From contig NZ_CP104900.1 in NCBI RefSeq assembly GCF_025449215.1, positions 1,612,001-1,676,000 of the forward strand: DNA of 64,000 nucleotides, given 5' to 3'. The number at the start of each line of letters is the position of its first letter. Within the stretch, counting starts at the first letter, position 1. This stretch comes from Shewanella seohaensis (GTDB lineage: Bacteria; Pseudomonadota; Gammaproteobacteria; Enterobacterales; Shewanellaceae). The position numbers were made by a program, and so were the translations under genes. Positions 40,532 to 51,119 of this stretch are shown here, one piece after another. The notes beneath the pieces are model-generated. The model was not told the DNA's origin. It saw only the letters and a program-made list of their open reading frames with translations, and searched no databases.

Positions 40532-41785
40532 TTAATTATCGGCAATCGCAGTCGTTTGAGTCTCATTGCTGTAGAACTGATCAACATCAAGCTCATTTTC
40601 AGATTTGCCAATCACCACGGCGGTCATCATATCACCTGTGACGTTGGTCGCGGTGCGGATCATATCGATAATACGGTCGATGGCGGCAATAAAGGCGATA
40701 CCTTCTAGGGGTAAACCAATCACGCCTAAGGTAACAGTTAACATCACCATAGCGCTGCCAGGCACGCCAGCGGTTCCGACTGAGGCCACAGTGGCTGTAA
40801 CGGCAATCATCACATAATCTAAGGTATCGAGTGGAATACCGTAAATTTGAGCGATAAAAATCGCGGCAATCGCAGGGTAGATACCACCACAGCCGTCCAT
40901 GTTCATGGTGGCGCCAAGCGGCATAACGAAGGCGCTATAACGCTTTGAAACACCCATAGTCTCAACCGCTCTGGTACTTGCAGGCAGAGTGCCGAAACTT
41001 GAAGAGGTACTAAAAGCCACTAATTGCGCCGGCATGGCCTTACGGAAAAATTGCACAGGGCTCAAGCCCGCGGCAAATTTCACCAGTCCGCCGTAGACAA
41101 AAATCATATGGATAAGGGCGGCAATATAGATAGCGGCGATAAACTTACCTAGAGGTAATAGGGTCGATAAACCATATTCACCGACCACCCAAGCCATTAA
41201 ACCAAACACGCCGATAGGGGTGAGTTTGAGCACCATGCGTGTCAGTTGGAACATGACTTCAGCACCCGCTTCGATGGTGCGTTTTAGTGGCTCGGCTTTC
41301 TCGCCAACTTTGTTGATGGCGATCCCGACTAACGCAGCAAATACAATGATCTGCAGTACTTTTCCATCCGCCAGTGAGGCAAAGGGATTGACTGGGATCA
41401 TATCGAGCAGCACCTGCGCAAATCCTGGAATATTGCGCTCACGCACTTCCGTGGTGGCCAGTTGCATTGTGCCGCCCATATCGATAAGCGAGCCAACCGC
41501 TAAGCCAATCAGTGAGGCAACAGTGCCAGTCAGCATAAACATGCCTAAGGTCTTAAGACTTAAGCGTTTGAGATTCGTTTGAGAGCCGAGCGAGGTGATA
41601 CTGACCACAATCGCACAGAAGACCAATGGGGCAACCAGCATCTTAATGGCGCTGATAAACAAATCGCCAAGCGGTTTAAGCACAGTGGCGGTTTCACCTA
41701 AAAGTACGCCAACGAGCGCACCTAAAATAAAGCCGGCGAGGACTTTTTGCCAAAAAGGAATGCGGCTAATGGTTTGAAGAATCAT
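40532..41785 (-). CDS. dicarboxylate/amino acid:cation symporter (DAACS family)
   Basis: A 417-residue transporter of the GltP/DctA family. About eight helices are seen, with the serine-rich re-entrant loop AFSTSSSFGTLPASTRAV, the TM7 motif LGATMNMDGCGGIY (NMDG) and the HP2 region VGTAGVPGSAMVMLTVTLG. These are the substrate and sodium sites of glutamate/aspartate transporters. ATG 41785 has GGAAAA upstream; a 21-codon extension is not supported. The substrate (glutamate, aspartate or C4-dicarboxylate) cannot be read by eye. Confidence 0.92.
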   Translation of the reverse strand: MILQTISRIPFWQKVLAGFILGALVGVLLGETATVLKPLGDLFISAIKMLVAPLVFCAIVVSITSLGSQTNLKRLSLKTLGMFMLTGTVASLIGLAVGSLIDMGGTMQLATTEVRERNIPGFAQVLLDMIPVNPFASLADGKVLQIIVFAALVGIAINKVGEKAEPLKRTIEAGAEVMFQLTRMVLKLTPIGVFGLMAWVVGEYGLSTLLPLGKFIAAIYIAALIHMIFVYGGLVKFAAGLSPVQFFRKAMPAQLVAFSTSSSFGTLPASTRAVETMGVSKRYSAFVMPLGATMNMDGCGGIYPAIAAIFIAQIYGIPLDTLDYVMIAVTATVASVGTAGVPGSAMVMLTVTLGVIGLPLEGIAFIAAIDRIIDMIRTATNVTGDMMTAVVIGKSENELDVDQFYSNETQTTAIADN

Positions 41786-42073
41786 GCGTTTTCCAAAAAA
41801 TATATCATTACAAGCCCATGGACCTGAGATGCTAGTATGAGTATCCACTTGAAGTGAGTGAACTTATACCAAGCGACGAGTCAGGTACAGGACATTTTTT
41901 GCCATTAAAGGCATTGTATCGGCTGTGATAGGGTTATAACAAACCGATTTTCTTATAACTTATTGTGATAAATGAGTTTGTTGTGAAATGGTTAGTCGCT
42001 ACATCCTTTTAACGCTGTGGTAGTTCTCTGTTCGAGATCGTGAAAGAGCTGTAATTTCATAGAGTAAGCTTTT

Positions 42074-42499
42074 ATGTCTGAATTAAGCATGATGTTTTCT
42101 GGGGCTTTTTTAGCCGCGACCTTGTTACCGGGAGGATCAGAAGTTTTACTGATTGCGTTGCTGAATAAAGCGCCGCAAGCTTGGGTTGCATTAGTGGTGG
42201 TGGCCAGTGTCGGCAATACCTTTGGGGCGATGACGAGTTTTTATCTAGGGCGTATTGGCCGGTTTGCAAAGTCCCCCGAGGCCCTAAGTGAGGGAAAGCA
42301 TGCCAAAGCCTTAGCCCTTATTGAGCGTTACGGTGTTTGGTCGTTATTGTTGTCGTGGGCGCCAGTGATTGGCGACCTATTATGTTTATTGGCGGGATGG
42401 TTAAAGCTTAGGGCGTGCCCCGCATTAGTGATGATTTTGATCGGCAAAACCCTGCGTTACCTTATCGTGGCGGCCGCCACATTGCATTGGTTTAGTTAG
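42074..42499 (+). CDS. YqaA-like DedA/SNARE-associated membrane protein
   Basis: A 141-residue membrane protein with helices MMFSGAFLAATLLPGGSEVL, VALVVVASVGNTFGAMTSFY and a later hydrophobic pair. The motif GNTFGAMTSFYLGRIGR and LSWAPVIGDLLCLLAGWLKL match YqaA. Relatives are part of the DedA group, linked to lipid carrier flipping; the specific role here is not known. Confidence 0.85.
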   Translation: MSELSMMFSGAFLAATLLPGGSEVLLIALLNKAPQAWVALVVVASVGNTFGAMTSFYLGRIGRFAKSPEALSEGKHAKALALIERYGVWSLLLSWAPVIGDLLCLLAGWLKLRACPALVMILIGKTLRYLIVAAATLHWFS

Positions 42500-42658
42500 T
42501 TTTTACACTCGTTGTTCGGTTAAAGGATGATAACGCTGCAAAGGAAGTCCTTGTATTGCTTGGAACTTTGTAGGGCTTAATGAGTCTGAACTCATTATTG
42601 ATACCGAGCATTCTACAGGGGCTAATTTTTTAGCCTATTGATGTATAAGGGGAATACC

Positions 42659-45489
42659 TTGAAAAAATGGATATTAGCGGTTGCAATTTCTGCCGCACTC
42701 GCAGGTTGTGCCAGCCAAACCTCAACCCAATTACCCGCGGGCGTAAAGTTAATTGAAAATGTGCAACTGAAGGACTCTGAAGTCGGTATTCCCTTTAAAA
42801 AATATCAGCTTGCCAATGGTCTAACGGTTATTCTGCATCAAGATCATTCCGATCCCTTAGTGCATGTCGATGTGACTTATCACGTCGGCTCGGCTAGAGA
42901 ACTGGCAGGCCGTTCAGGATTCGCCCATTTATTCGAACATATGATGTTCCAGGGCTCTGAGCACGTCGCCGATGAGCAACATTTTGAGGTGGTAACCGAG
43001 GCTGGGGGGACGCTGAACGGCTCAACCAATACCGACAGAACGAACTACTTTGAGACTGTCCCTAGCAACCAGCTCGAAAAAATGCTGTGGCTCGAGTCTG
43101 ACCGCATGGGCTTTTTGTTGCCGGCGCTAACCAGCGAAAAGTTTGAAGTACAGCGCGAGACGGTGAAAAACGAGCGTGCTCAACGCATTGATAATCAACC
43201 CTATGGCCGAATGAGCGAGCGCTTTAACCAGGCGATGTTCCCGGTCGGTCATCCGTATTCTTGGCCTGTGATCGGCTGGCCAGAGGATCTTAACCGCGCC
43301 ACAGTGGATGATGTGAAACACTTTTTCCAGCGTTGGTACGGCCCGAATAACGCCACACTGACCATTGGCGGCGATTTTGATGAACTACAAGCCTTAGCCT
43401 GGGTAAACAAATACTTTGGCGAAATCCCCCGTGGCCCCGAGGTTCAACCTGAGCCTAAGACCTTAGTTACGCTCGATAAGACGCGCTATATCTCGATGGA
43501 AGATAACGTGCATCTGCCGCTGATCCGTATCGGCTTTCCGACTGTGTATGCCAGCCATCCCGATGAAGCCGCGCTGGACTTATTAGCCAATATCCTCGGT
43601 GGCGGTAAAACCTCACTCGTGTACAAAAACTTGGTGAAGGATGGTTATGCCGTGCAGGCAAGCGTGAGCCAACCCTGCCAAGAGTTAGCCTGCCAGATGT
43701 CAATTTATGCCTTAGCCAATCCGCAAAAGGGCGCGACTTTAGCCGAACTTGAACAGCGCATTCTCGACTCGATTAATGAGTTTGAGCAGCGCGGCGTCAC
43801 CGACGATGACCTGCAAAAAGTGAAAGTGCAGTTTGAGGCCGATACCATTTTTGGCCTGCAGAGCGTAAAAGGCAAAGTGTCTATGCTTGCCTTGAATCAA
43901 ACCATGTTTGGTGAGCCGAATAAGATTGGAGTAGACCTTGCGCGCTATGCCAATGTGACCAAAGACGATGTAATGCGGGTATTTAAAAAGTACATCAAAG
44001 ACAAGCCCATGGTGGTGATGAGTGTGGTACCGCAGGGAATGACGGCTTTAGTCGCTCATCCGGATAACTTCACCCTCAAACCTTGCCCGTGGCGGATACG
44101 GCTGTAGAGGGCGATTTACCCGTCGCTAAGTTGGTGTCAAGTTTCGACCGCTCAACAATGCCAGCCTCGGGCGCAGCACCCGTGCTTAAAGTCCCGACAA
44201 TTTGGACCACTAAGTTAGCAAATGGCATCGAAGTGATGGGCACTCAAAGCAGTGAAACCCCGACTGTGGAGTTAGTGATTTATCTTAACGGCGGGCACAG
44301 ATTAGTGCCCGTTGAAAAGGCTGGCCTAGCAAGCTTAACCGCTGAGATGCTGAATGAGTCGACTCAAAAGCGCTCAACAGAGCAATTGTCGCAGGCGCTT
44401 GAGATGCTCGGCAGTACGGTGGACTTTAGTGCCTCCGAATCCCAAAGCACGATTAAGGTGTCGGCGCTCACCGAGCACTTGGATGAAACCTTAGCCATAT
44501 TGGAAGAAAAGCTGTTCCAGCCTGCGTTTAACGAGGCCGACTTTGCGCGGGTGAAGCAGCAACAGTTGCAGCAAATTCAGCATATGCAGTCAGACCCAGG
44601 CTATGTCGCTAACTCTGCGCTGTATAGCTTGCTTTATGGCAAGAATAACACTCAAGGCGTCAGCGATGCAGGGACCTTAGATTCCGTTGCCGCGCTGACA
44701 CTTGCGGATGTGAAGGCGTTTTACGTTGAGCAGTACCGTGGTGCGAACGCTAAAATCATTACGGTAGCGAATCTGCCTGAAAGTGCATTGCTACCCAAAC
44801 TTGCTGGATTGAGTCAATGGCAAGGTGAGGCGAGTAGATTGCCTCCACTCAAGTCATTCCCTGCGCTGAAGGGCGGGACTATCTATCTGATCGATAAACC
44901 GGGCGCCGCGCAGTCGGTGATTAACATTGCCAAACGTGCCTTACCCTATGATGCAACAGGTAATTATTTCAAATCTTACCTGATGAACTATCCGCTAGGT
45001 GGCGCCTTCAATAGCCGTATTAACCTCAATTTACGTGAGAACAAGGGGTATACCTATGGGGCTCGCAGCTCATTTACTGGTGGCGTCGAAGTCGGTGATT
45101 TTGTGGCCTCGAGTGATGTGCGTACCGATGTGACTGCCAAGGCGGTAAATGAATTTATCAAAGAGATCAAAGCCTATCAGCAGAATGGGATGACGGACAC
45201 TGAGCTCGGCTTTATGCGTAACTCGGTTTCCCAAGGACAAGCTTTGGATTATGAGACGCCTTATCAGAAGGCGGGCTTTATGCGGATGATCCAGCGTTAC
45301 CAGCTGAGCCAAGATTTTACTACCGAGCAGGACAAAATTATAAATACTGTAACAAAAGATGAACTCAATGCCCTCGCGGCTTCCGAGCTAGATATCTCGA
45401 AAATGATCATCTTAGTGGTGGGAGATAAGGCGAAAATTGAAGCGGATTTAGCAACTTTAGGCTATCCAATTGAAACTTTAGTATTGTAA
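42659..45489 (+). pseudogene. M16 family zinc metalloprotease lipoprotein, frameshifted
   Basis: The gene starts at TTG 42659 (AAGGGGA upstream; ATG 42641 is an alternative) with lipoprotein signal VAISAALAGCASQ. The inverted zinc motif HLFEH is in the first half. That half ends out of frame after HPDNFTLKP at the three-A run 44078-44080; the second inactive M16 half continues in another frame with LPVADTAVEGDLPVAK. Adding one A joins them into about 943 residues, the size of two-half PqqL/pitrilysin-like proteases. The second half keeps the Arg/Tyr motif RENKGYTYGARSSF. It should sit in the outer membrane or periplasm. Confidence 0.86.
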
Positions 45490-45572
45490 ATTAGCTTTTC
45501 GACCCAATATAAATTGCAGACAAGCTAATTGTGCAGCACAACCTCGCTGCCAGTCTAAAGTATTAACGAGTA

Positions 45573-45616
45573 AGACGGTGACAGCATTAGCTGTCACCGT
45601 CTGCGTTTTATCGCAG
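45573..45616 (+). terminator. two adjacent hairpins after the M16 gene
   Basis: A perfect thirteen-base-pair stem AGACGGTGACAGC/GCTGTCACCGTCT with loop ATTA (45573-45602). Right next to it is a second small hairpin CTGCG/CGCAG (45601-45616). No T-run follows the first stem. They lie between the M16 gene and gshA and may terminate, attenuate or stabilise transcripts. Confidence 0.55.
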
Positions 45617-45750
45617 AAGAATGTAATTAGGCTTGCTCCACGGACAGGTTTAGATTTATTTTGAGGCGTATTTTGAAAGATAAGCCTCAAAATAAAGGTC
45701 TGACTGTTAACCTTGTCGCGATAGCGAATCACCAATCAGAGAAGCGCAAA

Positions 45751-47322
45751 TTGAAGCCATTCAATGAATTAGTACAACATTTCTCGGACGCTCAAGGGCG
45801 TGCCGCACTCCTTGGCATGTTACGTGGAATTGAGCGTGAAGCGCTACGTATCGACGAGTCAGGCTACCTTGCGTTAGATGGTCATCCATTAGAGCTCGGC
45901 TCGGCATTAACGCATTCGCGCATTACGACAGATTACAGTGAAGCACTGCTTGAATTTATCACGCCGGTAAACAATCACGTTGGCCCCCTATTGCAAGGAC
46001 TCACCGAGACCCATGCCTTTAGCGTGCGTCATTTGCATGGTCAGCGCCTGTGGCCCGTGAGCATGCCATGTTACGTGAAGGATGAGCAGAATATTCCGGT
46101 CGCCCGTTATGGCAGTTCTAACACAGGCAAGATGAAAACCTTGTATCGCAAGGGCTTAACCTACCGTTATGGCGCTCTGATGCAGATCATCTCTGGGGTG
46201 CATTTTAACTTCTCGGTATCGCAGGAGCTGTGGCAAAGCCTCTATGAGTTGAGTGATAAAAGCGTGAGCTTTGAGGATTTTATCTCCGAATCTTACTTTG
46301 GTCTCATTCGCAATTACCGCCGTTTAGTCTGGGTGTTACCTTATCTGTTTGGCGCATCGCCTGCGCTGTGTAGCTCGTTTATTAAGGGGCAGAAGACCGA
46401 TTTACGCTTTGAAAAATCGGGTCGCGGCACCTTGTATTTACCCTATGCGACTTCGTTGCGAATGAGCGATCTGGGTTACACCAATAAAGAGCAGGAAGAT
46501 CTCAATATCAGCTATAACTCCCTGCCTGAGTATCTGGCTGGGGTGAGCGCCGCGATTAAGATGCCATCGGCCAACTTTGCCAATATTGGGGTGAAGGTGG
46601 ATGGTGAATATCGCCAGCTCAATGCCAATGTGCTGCAAATTGAAAATGAATTTTACTCGCCTATCCGTGCGAAGCGCGTCACCAAAAGCGGTGAGAAGCC
46701 CTCTGAAGCCCTTGCCCGTGCGGGGGTTGAATATATTGAGGTGCGTGCATTAGATGTAAATCCCTTCAGCCCGATTGGGATTGAAGAGAACCAAGTGCGT
46801 TTCCTCGACTTGTTCTTACTCTATTGCTTACTAACCGAGTCGCCTAAGTCCGATGCGGCAGAAGAAGCCCGTTTAAGTGCTAACTTAAAATCTGTCGTGC
46901 TTGAAGGCCGTAAGCCAGGGCTTGAGTTATTAACCGAGACAGGTACACGCTCACTGCAAACGTGGCTTTTGGATCTGTTTGAGCATTTGGATTCATTGGC
47001 TAAGTTACTCGATGGCGATAAACAGGATTACCAAGCGGCATTAGCCCATTGGCGTGAAGCCGTGAATGACCCACAAAAGACCTTGTCTGGGCAAGTCATC
47101 CAGCAATTAATCACCAAAGGCCAAGACCATGGACAATGGGTGATGTCACTGGCGCAGCAATATCACCAATATTTTATGGATTACCCCTTATCAGCCGAGG
47201 TTGTCAGCGATTATCAAGCCGAGGCGCAAGCATCGCTTAATAAGCAAGCAGACATCGAAGCGGCGCAAAGTGCGGTATCCTTTGATGATTATCTGACGGA
47301 CTATTTCGGGACTTCATCCTAA
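45751..47322 (+). CDS. gshA: glutamate--cysteine ligase
   Basis: About 523 residues; catalyses the first step of glutathione synthesis. The family pattern is LGMLRGIEREALRIDESG, THSRITTDYSEALLEFITP, then YGALMQIISGVHFNFSVSQE and YIEVRALDVNPFSPIGIEE. I place the start at TTG 45751 (LKPFNELVQHF), which gives the usual length; the frame is open upstream to TTG 45661, so a longer form is possible. Its stop overlaps the next lipoprotein start (TAATG). Confidence 0.93.
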   Translation: MKPFNELVQHFSDAQGRAALLGMLRGIEREALRIDESGYLALDGHPLELGSALTHSRITTDYSEALLEFITPVNNHVGPLLQGLTETHAFSVRHLHGQRLWPVSMPCYVKDEQNIPVARYGSSNTGKMKTLYRKGLTYRYGALMQIISGVHFNFSVSQELWQSLYELSDKSVSFEDFISESYFGLIRNYRRLVWVLPYLFGASPALCSSFIKGQKTDLRFEKSGRGTLYLPYATSLRMSDLGYTNKEQEDLNISYNSLPEYLAGVSAAIKMPSANFANIGVKVDGEYRQLNANVLQIENEFYSPIRAKRVTKSGEKPSEALARAGVEYIEVRALDVNPFSPIGIEENQVRFLDLFLLYCLLTESPKSDAAEEARLSANLKSVVLEGRKPGLELLTETGTRSLQTWLLDLFEHLDSLAKLLDGDKQDYQAALAHWREAVNDPQKTLSGQVIQQLITKGQDHGQWVMSLAQQYHQYFMDYPLSAEVVSDYQAEAQASLNKQADIEAAQSAVSFDDYLTDYFGTSS

Positions 47323-47783
47323 TGAGTCACTATTTAACCGGGCACAAACTTACACTGGCTGCCAGTCTACTAGGGCTCACGGCATTCTTGTCAGGTTGCG
47401 CCTCCTCGCCTGAAGATGACTTAAGTTGCGGGACTGTGTCTGGGTATTTACAGCCCGATGCCAGCACCCATTGGTATCGCGTGGTGGTGACCCATCTCAA
47501 TGGTAAGCCTGTGGTATCTAAACCTAATTATCAATTGGCGCCTGGGGAATATGAGTTCACGGTCGCCGAGTTGATTGATGCACCTTCTTTGGGCGTATCC
47601 CTCAGTGCGCGCACTCCTAAAACCTTTAAGTTAAAGGTTGAAGGACATCAGCGTTACCATATTGGCGCCTTATTCCACACGGATAAGCGCTATATGGGGA
47701 AAGATACCAACTATTGGGAACCCGGTGTGTGGCAGCAAGAAAACCATGAATGTCAGTTTGATCTTAGCCCTGAAACAAAATAA
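47322..47783 (+). CDS. hypothetical lipoprotein
   Basis: A 153-residue lipoprotein (signal ending TAFLSGCASS). The mature part is mostly beta (YRVVVTHLNGKPVVSKPNYQ, then LAPGEYEFTVAELIDAP). It is translationally coupled to gshA through overlapping stop and start codons. It likely sits on the outer membrane. I do not recognise a family. Confidence 0.75.
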   Translation: MSHYLTGHKLTLAASLLGLTAFLSGCASSPEDDLSCGTVSGYLQPDASTHWYRVVVTHLNGKPVVSKPNYQLAPGEYEFTVAELIDAPSLGVSLSARTPKTFKLKVEGHQRYHIGALFHTDKRYMGKDTNYWEPGVWQQENHECQFDLSPETK

Positions 47784-47835
47784 TCAGATTTAACAACGGA
47801 TTGTCATTTCTGTTAATGAGTTTGACCTGATAATA

Positions 47836-47858
47836 GGCGCTAAGGTGATCTTAGCGCC
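47836..47858 (+). repeat. inverted repeat after the lipoprotein gene
   Basis: A nine-base-pair stem GGCGCTAAG/CTTAGCGCC with a five-base loop. No T-run follows on the plus strand (A-rich instead), so it is not a standard terminator for the gene to its left. Confidence 0.5.
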
Positions 47859-47939
47859 AAAAACAGGATTGGCGCTTTGCCTCACCCTATGACTGTGCGA
47901 TGATGGGCCAGTTTTATTTCTTGGGAGAACAAGCGATTA

Positions 47940-48557
47940 ATGAAATGGCTTTCGACAACTCTGTTATGTGCATCCATAGGTTTTCTCTCTGGCTGCGCCA
48001 CTTCTCCGCCTAAATCTCCCGATAACCTTTGCGATATTTTTCAAGAGCATCGTTCATGGTACGAAGCCGCTAAGGACACCCGTGATAAATGGGGCGTGCC
48101 TGTGCATGTGCCGCTGGCGATGATGTATCAAGAAAGCTCCTTCAAGCATAATGCCGCGCCGCCAATGGAGTATTTTTTAGGGTTTATTCCCATCGGGCGA
48201 GCCAGTGATGCCTATGGCTATGCGCAGGCAAAAACCATGACCTGGGATGATTATGTTCGTGAAACGGGAAACAGTTGGTCTTCGCGGAGTAATTTTGATG
48301 ATGCCATGGATTTTATGGGTTGGTTTATTTACAAGACCAATAAAATTAATGGGGTGTCCAAGTGGGATGCGAGGGCGCAATACCTCAACTACCACGAAGG
48401 ATGGGGTGGCTATCGCCGTGGGACTTATAAATCTAAGGCGTGGCTGGTCAAAGTTGCGGCTAAGGTGGATGACAGGGCTAAGCGTTATGCGGCCCAGTAT
48501 AAAACCTGTCAGGAGGATTTAGATTCTTCTTGGCTATGGCGCTTATTCTTCGGGTAG
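47940..48557 (+). CDS. SLT (lytic transglycosylase-like) lipoprotein
   Basis: A 205-residue lipoprotein with signal MKWLSTTLLCASIGFLSGCA. The lysozyme-like fold is seen: the probable catalytic Glu in MMYQESSFKHNA, the GYAQAKTMTWDDY motif and AQYLNYHEGWGGYRRGTY. Such proteins cut peptidoglycan glycan strands. It is anchored in the outer membrane facing the murein. Confidence 0.85.
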   Translation: MKWLSTTLLCASIGFLSGCATSPPKSPDNLCDIFQEHRSWYEAAKDTRDKWGVPVHVPLAMMYQESSFKHNAAPPMEYFLGFIPIGRASDAYGYAQAKTMTWDDYVRETGNSWSSRSNFDDAMDFMGWFIYKTNKINGVSKWDARAQYLNYHEGWGGYRRGTYKSKAWLVKVAAKVDDRAKRYAAQYKTCQEDLDSSWLWRLFFG

Positions 48558-48604
48558 CCTAAATCCATTTGTGGAGCTTATCGCGGATAGGCTCCTTGCT
48601 AAAC

Positions 48605-49867
48605 TCATTGCGTCAGTTGGTTATTGGCCGCAATCGCTTCGAGTGCTTTTATCGCTTTTTTCTTACCGCGTTTTTGCTCATACATTGCATTATCCGCCTG
48701 TTTGAAAGACTTGGCCCAATCATTGTCATAGGCCGACATGCCCACGCTGAAGTTTAGATTGAGCGACGACTCTTGGTGCAGCTTGAGGCGCATGGCATCA
48801 AGGTCATTTTCGAGCTGCTCTAGCGGGCCATGGCAGAGGGCAACAAACTCATCACCCCCAAAGCGTGAGATGATGCCTTTATGCTTCCAAAAGCCGAGGA
48901 TAGTCTTAGCCACTTGCTTTATCGCTAAATCGCCGACTTGGTGCCCCTGTTGGTCATTAATGCTCTTGAGATTATCCATATCGATAATCACCAAATAACT
49001 GCCTAAGTGTGCCTTGGGTTGCCAATGCAGTAGGGCATCTTCAAAATTTTTGCGGTTATAGAGTCCAGTGAGATTGTCGAAATTCGCCAATTTGGTGATT
49101 TGCAGTGACTTTTGATACAAGGCAATCGCATTGCTGGCTTCATGGGTGAGAATGGAGACCAGATTACGGTCGTAGTCGCTAAATGCGCCTACGCTACTGC
49201 TATCGAGATTAAGCATGCCGTAGAGTTTGCCGTCGATGCGTATCGGGCTGGACAGCGTCGAGCGGATAGGATGTTTGGCAGCCGTGAGTAAGATGTGCTG
49301 TTCTTCGGTTGTGAGCGTGCTGGCGGCATTGATGTTCTTCATATCATCGACTACCACCACGCGATCGCATTTCCCCTTAGTGAGTCGATATTCGAAGGAT
49401 TGCTCGAGGGAAAAATTCAATTGCTTGAGCATGTTAAGGTCGAGTCCCACCACGGATTCGAAATGCAGCCTATGGGTCTCTTCGTTGACTTTGATGATGC
49501 TGCCCATTTCTGCACCGTTAATGATACAGACGGCTTTATTGAGCAGCGCGTCGAGAAACGCATGCTCATTTTTATATTGGCTCGACAGGTGGGCAAGTTC
49601 ATAAATAGCATCGTTAATACTGACGACCTGCTCTAAGTGTTGCCATAACCGCATTAAGCGGCCCTGGTGAAGATAATAAATAAGGCTGTAGGCAATCACA
49701 TAGATAAGACAGACAAACAGCAGGGGGAGGATAGTCCAGCCTTCGGTGGGGGCATTAAACACAAATAATAAGACGAATAGCACTATCGGCACTATCAAGA
49801 GCAATAGATGATAACGATAGTCCAAGCGGTCTATGGTTTTACGTTTAAAATTATCCCTTAATTTCAC
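48605..49867 (-). CDS. GAF-GGDEF diguanylate cyclase, membrane-bound
   Basis: A 420-residue protein. Two N-terminal membrane helices (LLLLIVPIVLFVLLFVFN and FVCLIYVIAYSLIYYL) are followed by a GAF-type sensor domain (residues about 80-235), and then a GGDEF domain with intact active site RFGGDEFVAL. It should make cyclic di-GMP in response to a signal in the GAF domain. The typical I-site RxxD is not clearly present before the GGDEF motif. It is transcribed alone. Confidence 0.92.
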   Translation of the reverse strand: MKLRDNFKRKTIDRLDYRYHLLLLIVPIVLFVLLFVFNAPTEGWTILPLLFVCLIYVIAYSLIYYLHQGRLMRLWQHLEQVVSINDAIYELAHLSSQYKNEHAFLDALLNKAVCIINGAEMGSIIKVNEETHRLHFESVVGLDLNMLKQLNFSLEQSFEYRLTKGKCDRVVVVDDMKNINAASTLTTEEQHILLTAAKHPIRSTLSSPIRIDGKLYGMLNLDSSSVGAFSDYDRNLVSILTHEASNAIALYQKSLQITKLANFDNLTGLYNRKNFEDALLHWQPKAHLGSYLVIIDMDNLKSINDQQGHQVGDLAIKQVAKTILGFWKHKGIISRFGGDEFVALCHGPLEQLENDLDAMRLKLHQESSLNLNFSVGMSAYDNDWAKSFKQADNAMYEQKRGKKKAIKALEAIAANNQLTQ

Positions 49868-50021
49868 TCGGCAGTTCCCTTATTCGTGCTCCGGTTAGTC
49901 TGTTTTAATCACTCGGTCACTAACTCATTCACGTTGAGTTTGGATAAGTATATAACGAAGATGGAGAAATCAACTGATAAGAGCACAAATATGTACTCTT
50001 ATCAGTGATCTGTGCGCTCAA

Positions 50022-51119
50022 TTAGGCTTTAGCAAACTCAGCTAAAATCCACGCGAGGGGCGCTTGGTATTGGCTTGGCATCCAAGTTTGCAGCGCGCTA
50101 ATGCTGTCTTTTAACACGGCAGTATTCGGCACAGAAAGGTTTAAATGCCCGACTTTACGGCCAGGACGAACCTCTTTGTTGTACCAATACAGTTCGGCAT
50201 TGGGCAGGCTTAACCAGCGGGGATCGTTTTCGATACCAATCAGGTTGACCATCACGCATTGAAAGTTCACCTGTGGCTGCGGAATCGCAATACCGCACAG
50301 GGCTCTTAAATGCAGTTGGAATTGATCCATATGGGTACCCGCTTGGGTCCAATGGCCTGAGTTGTGCACCCGCGGCGCTAACTCGTTAACCAGCAGCTTA
50401 TCGCCCACTCGGAAACATTCCATCGCCATCACGCCGACATATTCTAGCTCATGCATAATAGCACTCAGCATGCCTTCCGCTTGCGCTTGCAGGTGATTCA
50501 GACGAGTCAGTGGCGAAATTGAGGCCATCAAAATGCCATCTTGGTGCAGGTTGAGTGTTAATGGATAAAACACGCATTGACCTTCACGGGTACGTACGCC
50601 GACTAAGGAGACTTCTTCATCGAAGTTAATTGCTTGCTCGGCAATGGCCAAGTTACGCCAATCTTGGGGGATCTCTCCCGCTTCGGCTTGTTTTAGCCAA
50701 TGTTGGCCCTTACCGTCGTAGCCACCCGTACGGCGCTTCATCAGCACGCGAGGACCAAAGGCTTGGTATAGGTTTTCGACGTTGGTCTTATCATCGACGA
50801 GTGTCCAAGGCGCGGTTGGGACTTGGATCTGATCGAGTAAGCTTTTTTGGCTGTAACGGTCGGCCAAACGGCTAAATACTGGGCCGTTAACAAAATGCGG
50901 ATGGGTGCTGAGTTGTAAGCTTAGGGCGGATTCAGGCCACTGCTCGCGTTCAGCGGTGATGATATCGTGAGGTGCCAGCGGCAGGATTTCATCGGTGGGC
51001 GTCATGATATCGACGGCGCGAACATCAATCGCCAGAGGTTCGCCCGCATGGGTCAGCATGGCGCCAAGCTGGCCATTACCTAATACCCAAACCTTAGGTT
51101 TTGAACTTGCTTGAGTCAT
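50022..51119 (-). CDS. purK: N5-carboxyaminoimidazole ribonucleotide synthase PurK
   Basis: A 365-residue ATP-grasp enzyme that carboxylates AIR with bicarbonate and ATP in purine synthesis. It starts KPKVWVLGNGQLGAMLTHAG. The ATP-grasp motifs RVLMKRRTGGYDGKGQHWL and MAMECFRVGDKLLVNELAPR, followed by VHNSGHWTQAG, are intact. The start overlaps the purE stop (TAATG). Confidence 0.95.
   Translation of the reverse strand: MTQASSKPKVWVLGNGQLGAMLTHAGEPLAIDVRAVDIMTPTDEILPLAPHDIITAEREQWPESALSLQLSTHPHFVNGPVFSRLADRYSQKSLLDQIQVPTAPWTLVDDKTNVENLYQAFGPRVLMKRRTGGYDGKGQHWLKQAEAGEIPQDWRNLAIAEQAINFDEEVSLVGVRTREGQCVFYPLTLNLHQDGILMASISPLTRLNHLQAQAEGMLSAIMHELEYVGVMAMECFRVGDKLLVNELAPRVHNSGHWTQAGTHMDQFQLHLRALCGIAIPQPQVNFQCVMVNLIGIENDPRWLSLPNAELYWYNKEVRPGRKVGHLNLSVPNTAVLKDSISALQTWMPSQYQAPLAWILAEFAKA

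Noticed and set aside
44083..45489. A separate second M16 gene starting at TTG 44083
   Set aside because: No ribosome-binding site or signal peptide, and its upstream frame joins the first half when one base is added.
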